Shown here: positions 37,088 to 48,473 of the stretch, piece by piece
Position numbering within the stretch: position 1 is the first letter of the stretch
How the letters are laid out: every line of letters begins with the position of its first letter
NCBI RefSeq assembly: GCF_001039355.2
Contig: NW_019775399.1
Span: forward strand, 124,001 to 188,000
Length of the DNA: 64,000 bases
Direction of reading: 5' to 3'
From: Lingula anatina
Taxonomy: Eukaryota > Brachiopoda > Lingulata > Lingulida > Lingulidae
The notes under the pieces: model-generated
Databases searched by the model: none
Told to the model about the DNA's origin: nothing
What the model saw: only the letters and a program-made list of their open reading frames with translations
Program-made: the position numbers and the translations under genes

Positions 37088-38732
37088 CAGACTTGACATT
37101 TAATATGGAATATTTTTTCCAAATCATTTTTCATCAGATTTTTCCTATTTTACTGATTGATAAATGGAAATAAGGATTAAAATCGTGTTTTAATATCTTT
37201 TAATTATCTTTTTGATGTCATTATGACATCAGTTCAATTCGCCAGTGAAGCAAACAAAAATACATTGCCTATTCTATGGCGTACGACGACCATTAAAAGA
37301 GATATTTTAGATCTCCATATTTTCCAAATTATTATCTGTAAAACAGTTACACGCTCCACAAGGTACCCTCATGTCAGTGTCTAGTCACAGCAACGGTCGC
37401 TGTTACGCCTGACTTCTTCTGGCTGCTACCAGCGCTCTCAAGCGGCAAGGCATTCCTTGGGATAGGTTTTTAGAGTTTAATCTGGAATAACATTCCAGGC
37501 ATCGGTCAAAACTTGTCCAATTAGGTTCAGTTTTGTTGTAGGACATGTAAGCCGTTGATTCGGCGGGTATTGACCTACCCACATATTGTCTATACGGTTC
37601 AAATATGGCAATTTTGATGACCAAGGAAGCTGCTCATTCCCTTGGATATGTAAGTTATCTGCTATTAAAGGCGCTCTGTGTGAGCCGGCAATCTCACTGT
37701 GCAACCTAAAATTGTTCCTAAGGTGCCCCCTATCAAATGATAGTCCAGTAGTTCCGAGATTATTCCTTTATTCCTTTTGATCTGGTTCAGGTTTTCGTCG
37801 ATGACTACCATTGGAGTTTTGGCACCAATGTGGTATCCACACCAAATACTGACGCTGTCAATGACCCTAGTCACTTTGGGCGTGGCACACGCTTCGTTGT
37901 AGGCCTCTTCTGGATGTCTGTAAACTCTGTTTTGATTAGTTGAGCGGTGCAGGTGAAATCTGACCTTAATAAAGAAAGCCACGAGGTTTCAGTGTTCTAC
38001 CCAGAAACGGTCATGGTCGCCAATTCATTGGAGAAACAGACGACGATGTTTTGCTGTTTACAGTGGGTTCCTCGGAGGTCGTCTGGTATTCTAACCTGCT
38101 AAAACAAGTTTGGTGTTCGTTAAGGGCCTTGAAAAACGGGTTTTGGTGGCAATTTACCCCTCATTCTTAACGGACTAGGTGGTTTTTGTTTAGTTGCAGC
38201 AGCATATCCCGAAAGACAGTGGGTCCTGTACCCTGGTGGTGAGATTTCGATACATTGGGTGTGGCCCCTGTGTAGGTACATCAGTCTGGGCATTACTCTA
38301 TAAAATTGTGTAGACCGTTCCGTTTGGCGCAATTATCTGTCTGGTAATGTCTGACTTTTTCGTGCCATTCTGCCACAGGTTAAGAAATATGTAAAGCACT
38401 GCTTAGCTCATATACGCACCGATAAACCGACCACTTGCATGCAAAATTTCAAATTCTTCTATGCAGTACTTGCCGACATATGGATATTTTTTTAACCGAA
38501 CCGTGCTTTGCCAAAGCCAAGTTTTGACCAGCCCAAAGGAGCACTATCCAATTAAATCACTGCACATTACATAATGCAGCAGCGCAACAGACAAGATATC
38601 AGCGACACACCTGACTACACATTTCTCCATTCACATATTTCATATGAGATCGGAGCTTTTTGAAAAAAATAACGCATTTTTACCAAGGCATTCCTTCGAA
38701 ACTGAATCATTCCATATAAAATGTCAAGTCTG
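37088..38732 (-). mobile_element. Tc1-like DNA transposon with decayed transposase
   Basis: 1645 bp bounded by inverted ends (CAGACTTGACATTTAATATG and the complement of AATGTCAAGTCTG), each flanked by TA as expected for Tc1/mariner. Minus-strand transposase pieces are broken over frames: a DNA-binding-region remnant near 38332-38120, a middle piece with YRHPEEAYNEAC near 37982-37665, and a C-terminal piece with PYLNRIDNMW and DAWNVIP near 37650-37477. Frameshifts make it inactive. It sits at the junction of the A-B segmental duplication, just before the copied MGAT5-like fragment. Confidence 0.88.
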
Positions 38733-38736
38733 TATA

Positions 38737-38925
38737 TTGCAGTACAGTTGTATCAGAGGCTGGGTTGGTTGACCCGTCTTTCGTTAGGCAAGGTTCAAGC
38801 CTTAAGTGTTTCTTTCAACAAGATTATATTCTGTTTAACTGCGCCAGCAAACCTCAGAAGCACAATCGATTGTGCGCTTGCAGAACGTTAAGAAGGAACA
38901 AGTAGCTCTTTGTCATAAATGCTGA
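38737..38925 (+). pseudogene. Duplicated 3' end of the MGAT5-like last exon
   Basis: Matches 33861-34050 closely, starting TTGCAGTACAGTTGTATCAG, including the codons for FNCASK and HNRLCACRT. A 1-bp loss after CAGAACGTT shifts the frame and gives an early TAG. It has no upstream exons, so it is a passenger of the tandem duplication that produced lectin B. Confidence 0.93.
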
Positions 38926-40495
38926 CGAAGCATTTTTTGTATTTTTGTCAAATGACAAGTGATTATTTATAATTCAATAAATTGCCCTTATAAGTATGCA
39001 CGGACCATAACAACGACATTTTTGGAAATGACATTTAAAGCGCAAAGGAGATCTCAGTGTTCAGTTTGACAATGCCAAAGAACAAGAAGGTACTTAATTT
39101 TCCAAAGACTTCAAGTTCATGGTACGAATAATTAAATAGTTCATTCGTCAAGAGCAGGTAAAATGGAACAAGATGGATTTTCTTATTTCCCACTTCCCGT
39201 TGTGGTGATTATATATATATAAATTTTTTTTTGCTTCAGTTGAGGTTCTGACTAAATTATTCTACACGGATTAACTTAAAGGGATAACAACCTTTCGAAT
39301 CAGATCTATATTTCACAATGAATACATTGTAAACTACTCATAAAAATATAATATATAATATATTTTCGAAAAAAAAAACAGGGACTGACTTTGGATGTAG
39401 AAATGGATTCATCAATCATTGGTAAGTATGGTAAAATTGTCGCTTACCCCAGGAAATTTCATTTATTGGCCAAAATGAACAGTTGTTATCCCTTTAAAAC
39501 TAATGCCTCCTTGTGCTACAGAGTGGTATCCACGTGGCGCTGGGTCCCTGTCTTCTCCCAAATTATAATACATGCATTATTTAAGTGGGTCTTTTTTTCT
39601 GGTTCTGATGCTATGTGAGTGCTATGCGAGTGCGAGGGGGGTTTAAAGTTATATTAAGGCAACAAGGGGAACAAGAAGAAAAAGATATAACGATAAATTT
39701 ATAACTCAGTATGTAAAGGCGGGCTACAAACATCCACGACATTTACTTTTTTCTAGAGACAACCACAACAATCATCGAATTCCTACAGGTATTTATAAAT
39801 TGCTAGTATGGATGTAGTTTCCTTTGAACATAAAGTGTTGATATAGCCAATCCATCAGCGGATGTTTTTTTCATCGACATGTGACACGGGACAAAATCTT
39901 CGGTTCAATTTGCAAACGTATCATGAAAGCTCCACTGGCTATGTGAAATGGCTCACGACAAAGAAATCACTCATTTGTGAGATCCATATTGGCGATATTA
40001 AATAAAATATGGACCTGAGACAGAAATACACAAGTTAACATTTTGATAAATAATATCACTTGACGATGTAATGGAATATCTATTGATTTTGATGTCTCAC
40101 CTGAGAGGAAATAGGCTTGATAAAATGCTCGAATAATGAAAATGTTATCAAAAATACATGAAGACGCATTTTGAAATTGATTATCGGCACTGAAAGTGCG
40201 GAAAACGTTGCGATGATGTAGAAATGGAAATTTGATTACGTTCGATTCCATGCGTCATACACGTTAAAAACACCCAGTTATACATATCTTTAACTGTCCA
40301 TCAATTAAGTAACTGATGAATGCAATTAGCAATAGCTCTCTTTTTAAATATTCAAGCATCAACTGAACTTTTCTTCTGAGATTTTCTACACTCACCCCAC
40401 TCTTATCAGATAACCATCCAGGACAACAACGGGATATTTTCTTGATTTGTCTGCCATCGGTAAATTGCTGAGATAACGAGGTGTGTGACTATAGC
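38926..40495 (+). other. Duplicated flank and lectin B promoter region
   Basis: This is the diverged copy of 34051-35320, keeping the same order of blocks up to the conserved CTGCCATCGG leader before lectin B. The poly(A) motif equivalent to 34270 is altered to AATTAAA. An unrelated insertion of AT-rich DNA occurs near 39240-39480. No gene seen. Confidence 0.7.
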
Positions 40496-42050
40496 ATGGT
40501 GATCCTAAGGCTGCTTTTTCTCGGAGTAACTATTATATATTTGGGTAAGTTTTGCAGAGGCACTAGACAAAGGCACTATACAAAAGCGGTGTTTTATAAA
40601 TGATTTTTAATAGAGCTGAAAAATATGTATTTTGGACATTATTCATCCGTGGTTAGATATTTGTTTCTGAAAGTAAAATTGTTCTGTAATGTCCTTTCAA
40701 TCCTATTTAGGATGAAAAGGATATGTAATATTCATTGTTGTATTTAATTCATACTTGCACGTAATAATAGTCATAATAATAATAATAATAATTGATGACA
40801 TTGGTGTCTTTCAGATAGGACACTATGCAGAAGTTGCACGCAGAATTTGGCAAAAGGCAAACCCGCCTACCAAAGTTCCACCTACCAGACATGCGATGCC
40901 AGCCTCGCTGTAGACGGTAACTATGACGACGACAAGACCCATGGAAGTTGTACCCATACTAATGCTGGTCAGGGGCAATGGTGGCTGGTGGACTTAGAAC
41001 CCACGGCGAGGGTGGCCGGTGTAATCATAACAAACCGTGGGGACGGATATAGTACGTTGATTCCGTATATTATATAAATTCAATGAGTTTATCGTACATG
41101 TAAACCACATTTCTTGTTGCTGTTAGTGTAAAACAGATAGGTATATGATCTACTTGAGATTAATGCATGTGAAAGGGGACGACAAAACGTGTATTTACAT
41201 GTTACTATTTCCTTCAATGATAACAAATATTTTATCCATTGCTGCATCTACCTACCACGTACTAGCACGGTCTTAATAAATGATCTCTTGTTAAATTTGC
41301 CGTTACATATCACATCAAAGTATGATAAAAGTGCATTGTCAAATTTATAAAACAATTTGCTATTTTTCCATTTTCAGCCTACCGTCTGAATAATTTCGAA
41401 GTGAGAGTTGGAACCACTTACGAGGATAGTTCATCATTCAGCCAGTACAAACTCTGCGCCAGTTACCCGGGGGTGGCACCTGTGGGGAACACGTCTCTGT
41501 CCTGTGGGTCACCACTGAGAGGACGATATGTCTTGATCATTAAAGTTGGCAGTGACAACCATCAATTGCAGCTATGTGAAGTGGAGGTTCATGGTGAGTT
41601 GATGGAATTTCATTGTGTCTACATATGTATATTAATATGAGTTTTCATGTGCCTAAAATTACATGTATCTATAGTAACCTTACACATTTTTTATTAATTC
41701 AACGTTGAAATAACTGGTGAGTCACCTACTGACACGTCCTTTTAATGGGTTTTGTAGGTCCCATATTTTACTTATGTTTTTGTATAGGTATTTCAAGTGC
41801 AACCACCTTCCAGAGGGTAGCTGCAGATGCTCGTGCAAGCCTTGTGCCCATATCCACGCTGAATGTCCGCAGCATCACCGAATGCAGCATCTCTTGTATG
41901 CAACACTGGAAGTGTGCGGCCATAAACGTTCTTTGTGCCGGAAATGACCAGTGTGTCTGTGAACTTCTGCCCAGTACTGCCCAGTCCAGCGACTTGCAGG
42001 CAGACACTGGTTCTGAATATTATGAGGACATCTGCTTGGGACAAGAGTAG
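40496..42050 (+). CDS. Secreted F-type lectin with PAN/apple-like domain, unit B (intact)
   Basis: Exons 40496-40544, 40815-41051, 41378-41593 and 41788-42050 join in phase 1 and predict 254 residues. The signal peptide is MVILRLLFLGVTIIYL. The FTP domain has CTHT, QWWLVDLEPTA, NRGDGY and YRLNNFEVRVG, so the H-x26-R-x-D-x4-R pattern is kept. As in unit A, the Cys pair after RGD is Gly-Tyr. Exon 2 is 12 bp shorter than in unit A, removing four residues in the loop before the LAVDGNY segment. The PAN-like exon reads TECSISCMQHWKCAAINVLC and ends CLGQE. It arose from unit A by the segmental duplication that also copied the MGAT5-like 3' end. Confidence 0.9.
40763..40791. repeat. Interrupted (AAT)n before lectin B exon 2
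   Basis: A shorter AAT run with a TCAT interruption, ending about 24 bp before the acceptor, at the same place as in unit A. Confidence 0.88.
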
Positions 42051-42127
42051 GACGAGACTAAAAAATGTGGCTAAATCACTTCAGAAATACCCCAGGGAAG
42101 CATTCATGACTACGTAACACATGCCTN

Positions 42128-45100
42128 TGTAGATGAGCAAACTGAATCCTGGCAATGCATCAGTGAGTGAGTGACAGATGATTCTGTCTCCAGCTAATGT
42201 GTCCAGTCAATGCCTAGGTCGTCAGGCATGCACTGATTCAATATGCCTATCACTTGGAACAAATGGGTTTCCTGAAACTTTAATGGAAGTGTTGACCTAC
42301 CATCACAGCTGTTGCTGTAGTGATAAGGTGGCCACCAGAATAATGGCACCAGAATCTGCTGTGTCATTCGATCAAGAGCCCTGACAAAATTGGATAAGTA
42401 CGAGGCACGAGGCATGCTGAAATATACATTCACTATAATTGCTGTTTTTTTTCCAAAGAGAATTCCCTCCTAGATATTCAAAAGAATAATCACCAGATAA
42501 AGCATTGCTAGCTCATGATATCAGACAGTGGGTGTGAGGGTCTTTAACCCACTGAAGTGCTTTTATTTCAAAGAATTATAAAGGAAGGAATGAAATGAAA
42601 TATGAATTTAAATTTACTATACAATAATAGTATGAGTAATAAAAAAGGCCATTCAGAAGAAAGATTCTCAGTATGAAATACTACTGTTTGCATTGAAGTT
42701 GCCAGCTGAGGTGAAATCGAAATTGGTCTCTAATCTCATAGGTTTGCTTGCTTGCTTAAGGTATTTCCATACTGCATGTATAGAGGGAGCCACTGCAGCA
42801 TCAAGCTCTCCTGCACTGGAGGACAATATAAGCATGCACTTCCTCTAGTCACCAGCTTTTATTTACCATGTGCTGTGTTGTTTTGAAATTATAAATCCCT
42901 AAAGATGAGTAATATTCCACCCAGAAAGGCTGGCAAGTTCATTTCACAGGGCAAACAGAACCGGATTAAGCATATGCAGAAGATAAGAAGCGGGTTTCAT
43001 GACAGTGGTACAACTACAGAGCATAAACCATGTGTAGTTGATAGCGCTGAGAGTCAAATGTCTCTCCCAAGCACTAGTGACTGTTCTGCTGATAAAAACA
43101 GTGGAGTTTTATATGGGACAAGGCTCGTTGACCTCCAGTATTATCAATATTAACAATATCAAAAAGTGAATTTCACGAACCCCCTCCCTAAATAGAACCC
43201 CCTCCCAAGAATCCCTGGATCCCCCCTGTCTTTCATTATATTCTCAATTATGAAATATTCAGCAACTAAATATAGTGAGAAATACCATGAATGCTACTTT
43301 GAGGGCTATAGAGTTGAAGTGATGTATATTTGGGGCTTGAACTGAGGTGACATTACATTTTTCGGCATTTTTTGCCTTTTTTTGATAATTTCAATTGACT
43401 ATATTTCAATATTTAGCCTGATGACCTACTATTTTTTTAACATCATGTCATGAAGTACTCATAGGAGAGTGTTTTTGCTCATTTTCATGAAAATTAAATT
43501 CAGGGATTGGGTACAATGACCAATTTTGTGTAAAATTGTTGGTTTCCAAACTGGCCACCAGGTGGCGTAGAAACATGATGAGGTCAGTTCTAAAAATAGA
43601 AACAACAATAAATGTATGAAAAAATGTAAAAATATTCTCTTTTCTCTTCATTAAAATCTTAACAGGTGTAATTATCCCCCTCAGGAGTGATATACTGGGC
43701 CTGAAAACTTATTTATATAGAGGCGCTGCGATATCCAATTCTAGCATTTTAGTCCATATTTCAGTTGGCTGTGGTGAGGAAACTAAACCGGTGACCATAT
43801 CAAAAAAAATCATTTTTATTACCAGTTTCACCTGTACTTCATTGGTGCAAAGTTTGGAGACAATTAAATTAGAGAATCTAAAAGTATGGAAATTGCTTAA
43901 TTGTTGAAATGTGATAACTCAGATTAATCCCATTTCACATCTGCCTGTTACTTAGTAATGGCCCTGGCAGCATGTAGATATCTAGTCTGTGTATGTGACA
44001 CATCAACTTGTATAGAACAAACTGCTGTGACCATTATAATGCCATATAATTGCAAACTTAGTGCAGCCAACTGTAACATTAATCAGTTGTGTTCCAATGC
44101 AGTGACAGCATGTATTATTGATTTTTGATTTTCAAGAATTAGTGGATTAGAATGTTTCCACCAATTGGCGTGTTGTATGCTATAATGCATGCATGCATAA
44201 ACGTTTATGCATGCATGTATAATGGGCTCCCCTTCGTCATTGCCCATATTCTGGGCATGCTGGTGACACTGGTGCTGGGCCCATGTGTTCAGATCATGGG
44301 AGGCCTTATAGGAAGCTTTTAAGTCAGTCGTTCTTTTGCTTCAGTTCACATTAAAAGAATATCCATTTAAGGCTTAACTGATCATCATGCCGGAGATAAA
44401 TCCAGATAGAGTAGAGCACTTAGTGGTGCAGCATTACTGTTAACCACAAGGGACAAAAAGGTCTTCAGACTGACAGTCTGTATCATAAAGAATAAAAATA
44501 GTACAATTAAGTCATAAATGATTCTTAAATGAAAAATCCTCCAAAACATTTTTAATGATTTTTTATTTTGAAAATTAAACCATTTGCTGACTTTCATTAT
44601 TATTCCCTTCCCAATTCTCTTTTTCCCCCATTTTATTTGTTAGTCTTTGTGACACTTGTTTTTCTCCTTTCAGATTCATTCCAGGCCTTAATACAGATGG
44701 CAGATCCAGTAGCTGCACAAGCTGGCAAACTGGTAAGTATATATGAATCGGGTTCCATTTGCCGATGAACCACATGGTGGTAATAGCCTAATTGAGGCAC
44801 ATAACAACACATGAGCGATGCTTTTTTCAATCAAAACATTGTTACAGTAATCTCCAACAGCACATTCAGGTCTGCCCAACTGCTGCCAGATTATGAGCAT
44901 TACCGATGATCTGCATGTCTAACAATTTTCAGTTCAACCCACTGATAGTCCGCATAACTGTACCCATATATTTTGTGCGGCACATAGTTATGTGTAAGGT
45001 TTCATGTCTCACAATTTTCAATATGAGAGCTACCTTATTTGAGTTTGTGTCTAGTTTTCACATTGTGGTTAATGATGGAACAAATGCATTGAGACATCAT

Positions 45101-46989
45101 TGACTGTCAAGTAAAACAAAGCCTGCCACAAATTAGTCCTCAAATATTTTGATAGACTAGATTTTTAAGACTGTTGCTCTTATTTGGAAGATATACAGTT
45201 ACTAAACCTCCAGTATAATTTTTGCCCCTCAGTCTAGCAGTTGAATATAATGCTGTGTGGTTGTATCTAAGATGCTCTAAAATAAACAAGACACTGTTGG
45301 CATTAATTCATCTCAGGTGAAGGACTATTTCTAGACCAAAAGTACACCCAGTCTCATTGCCTGCAGAGCCCTGGAACCTGTTTGTATGTGCCAAAAAACA
45401 AAACAAAACAAAAAAAAATATATTGGTATGATTTGATGAATATTGTTGGGTTGTGCCAAAAATTGCTGACATGTAAAACCTGTTAAATGTGCAAAAATGG
45501 TAATTAGGCAGCCCTTACATTGTCGAGTCTCCACCAACACAATGTCACAATGGTGACATTCAGGATACTTTCATACTGGTATCTGCTAGTACTAACGAAG
45601 GACAGATGAGGCCACTGATATCTTGACCTGAGAGACAGATGTAAAGAATTTCTACAGAGTTTGTGATTAACTTCAGTTCCAGCAGAGACTGACAAGGCCT
45701 CTGTAGGGTTTAAAGATTTCTAAAAGTGAACCCACTGAGATTGAAGTTTCCCTTTGTGGTGCAGTAAATTGAAACTAATGAGGAAATGAGTGATTTGAGA
45801 TTTGAACATCTTAACATCTGTGCTCTGGGGTAAATGAAGATGGCATTGAGCTTTATTTGCAGCCAGTCATACAATAAATGGCTCCAATTTTGCAGATCAT
45901 ATGATACTTGCCTCTCTGATTAACCCAACTGCTATGATATTGTGCTATCAGAGTATGAAAGCAAGACACCCTACTCCTATGAATTGCTATCAGATATGTC
46001 TATTGTAGTTGTTTAATTTTCAGTTGTCATAGCACTTATGTGCAAAGTGATTGGCAGTGCCGCTAGTCTGGGAGCTACAATAATTTTATCTGATAGAGTT
46101 TATTTGAATAACAGCTTATGCTACCAAAATTAAGTGTCTTGTTTTTTGATTATTTTTAATGTTTTTACCTCGGTATTTAAGTTTAAACATCTTTTACAAG
46201 AAATTGGAGATAAAAGAAAATATGATGAATGCAGTTTTCAAAGAAGTGTGTACTTAGTCAATTGTAAACCTGACTAGAAAAAATTATATGAAATGTTATT
46301 TTTTTTCCCTTTAATTAGTCACTTGATGGGCAGAATATCTATACAGGGTGCAACTCTCTGCGCATAGACTTCTCCAAGCTGTCCAGCCTTAATGTCAAGT
46401 ATAATAATGAAAAGAGCAGAGATTACACCAACCCCAGTCTCCCAACCGGGGATTCCATTGCACACCATCATCCCATGGATCATGGAGCAGCTGCCTTTGC
46501 TCTGGGTAGATATGTAGCCTTGTTTTGCACTGAACACATTCTTTCTGGTCTAATTATTTTTATGCACTCAATGCACGCTAAAAAGTATGTTTTTTCAGTA
46601 ACTTGTGTCAAGGTAACACTTCTGTATTTTAGAATTAATTATTTTTTTGCAGTAATTTGTTTTATTAGATGAATTGGTTGTTTGGTTTTGTATATATTAA
46701 CGAAGTAGAACATGGAAACAATTGAGTTTTTTTGAAGAATTTTGTGTTGGGTGTATCATCATGACACATTTGTTCGCTTTCCCTCTTGCCTTCTTTGGGC
46801 AAGTTTCAACATCTGCCTCCATAAAGTCTGGTAATAGTCTCAAAATGTCAGGCCACATATTATGATATAAGGGGAACTTACAAGATAGCCTTTTAAGACT
46901 GTGGATTGCTGTGACCAACTATGGTCACTTATACATGGCACTGATAATTCTGTTCTTCCTACAATTATCACAGGGTGAACTTCTATTTA
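42128..46989. other. 4.86-kb block bounded by single Ns, containing PTBP exons
   Basis: An N occurs at 42127 and another at 46990. Sequence left of the first (ACTACGTAACACATGCCT) and right of the second (TTAAGTATCTCCTATCGTTG) is contiguous in unit A near 37022-37065, so the block interrupts a lectin flank. Apart from the two PTBP-like exons it holds only AT-rich DNA and short open frames. It could be a misplaced contig or a true insertion. Confidence 0.75.
44674..46505 (+). CDS. PTBP: Polypyrimidine tract-binding protein fragment, two exons
   Basis: Exons 44674-44732 and 46319-46505 have good AG and GT borders and join in phase 0. They encode FQALIQMADPVAAQAGKL, then SLDGQNIYTGCNSLRIDFSK, SLNVKYNNEKSRDYTNPSLP and a linker ending GAAAFALG. 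This is the second half of RRM2 and the following linker of PTBP1/2-type splicing regulators. No upstream exon (RRM1) or downstream exon (RRM3, RRM4) is present in the block, so the gene is incomplete. The sequence is undamaged, which favours a piece of a real gene elsewhere over an old pseudogene. Confidence 0.85.
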
Positions 46990-46990
46990 N

Positions 46991-48131
46991 TTAAGTATCT
47001 CCTATCGTTGTGAAACAATTAAATGATATTGATGTGCTAAGCTGAATATACATGTATATTATTAGATGATATGCCACGCTGGGGTAGTGTTGTAAAAACT
47101 GACCATTCATATTGTATTAGAAATGTGCAGGTGGTGATCGCTCCCAAGACTGACCTAAACTAGTGTGAAGACGACATGGTCTCAAGAAGGATCATTTAAA
47201 TTTGACTTATGAATAAAAAATAAAAAAACTTCAATTTCGATGTTGCAATTAATAAAACTTTTGTTTGGCATCTTTACTGATAATTTGGAAGTTCACTTTT
47301 CAAAATATTGCACTTAATTGAAGGATGTATCGGTGTGATTCAATATGCGTTATAACAGCGTTGTTACATGTATCACTTTAGGTGAAAGAAATCTGTTTGA
47401 AAGCGATAACATAGTTTTTCATCCCACAAACGGTTCTGTTATATCATGAGCTCTAGTTAGCAAATTCACCCTGACCTATTTTTTAACGCGACAGCAGTAT
47501 CTCATGCTTTGGGTGATACCCTCAAAATACAAAAATCAAATAAAAATTATATACGATGAACAGGAATCAGTTTAATCAGTTATATCTCTTTCACGTGGCA
47601 ACGGGTGTTTTATTGATTGATTACTCGTTTTATTGATGATTACTCGTTTTATTGATTGATTACTCAGCTAAGAGAGAGCAAGGTGAGACAGTAGCGTGAA
47701 TGATGAAAGTGATCATGTTACGTCATAAGGTTCGATTCCATGCGACGCAAAAAAAAAAAATTGATCTAACATTTTACTCTGTTTCTCTTCAGTCACTCCA
47801 CTCTCAGCAAAATCACCCAGGGCATGAACGGAATATTGTGTTGATTTCTACCATCGGCAGCTGCTAGGACAACTAAGTGTGTGAATAAAGGATGATAACA
47901 TTAAGAATAAAGAATGATGACATTAAGAGTGCTTTTTGTCGATTCCATGCGACGTACACATAAAAAACATCCTCTTTTTAATGTTCAAGCGTCAATAAAT
48001 CTAACATTTCCCTCTGTTTCTCTGCAGTCACTCCACTCACAGCAAAATCATCATCCAGGGCATGAACGAAATAGTTTCATGATTTCTGCCATTGGCAGCT
48101 GCTGGAATAACGAGGGAATAAATACAGGATG
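46991..48131 (+). other. Lectin B-C flank with duplicated lectin leader
   Basis: 46991-47560 matches 3' flanks of other units, for example CTGTTTGAAAGCGATAACAT, shared with 52080. 47734-47940 is a tandem copy of the leader region that recurs at 47941-48131. The first copy holds a start-codon-proximal fragment of exon 1 (ACATTAAGAGTGCTTTTTGT) that stops before any splice donor. No complete gene. Confidence 0.7.
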
Positions 48132-48428
48132 ATGGCCTTAAGAGTGCTTTTTGCCGGAGTAACTGTGATATTTTTGGGTAAGTTAAGCAGAAACAGCACT
48201 TGGCAAAAGTGGTGTTTTGTTAAAGTTTTGTCATAGAGCCAAAAAAGATGTACAATGTTTTCTGGCCGTGCTATGATATCCTACATGGCACAATATCGTA
48301 ACATTATTCATCCGTGTGGTTAGATAGTTGTTTCTGAATTGAAAATTGTTCGTTGTTTCTGAATTGAAAATTGTTCTAAGGATGAAAAGGATGTTCAATA
48401 TTTTTGTAGTATTCAGTTTATACTTGCA

Positions 48429-48473
<45 letters not shown>

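Noticed and set aside
42905-43153. Open frame of 82 codons starting MSNIPPRKAGKF and ending near GTRLVDLQYYQY
   Set aside because: It faintly recalls the start of some animal transposase-like proteins, but there is no catalytic domain, no inverted ends and no second copy. It lies in the doubtful N-bounded block.
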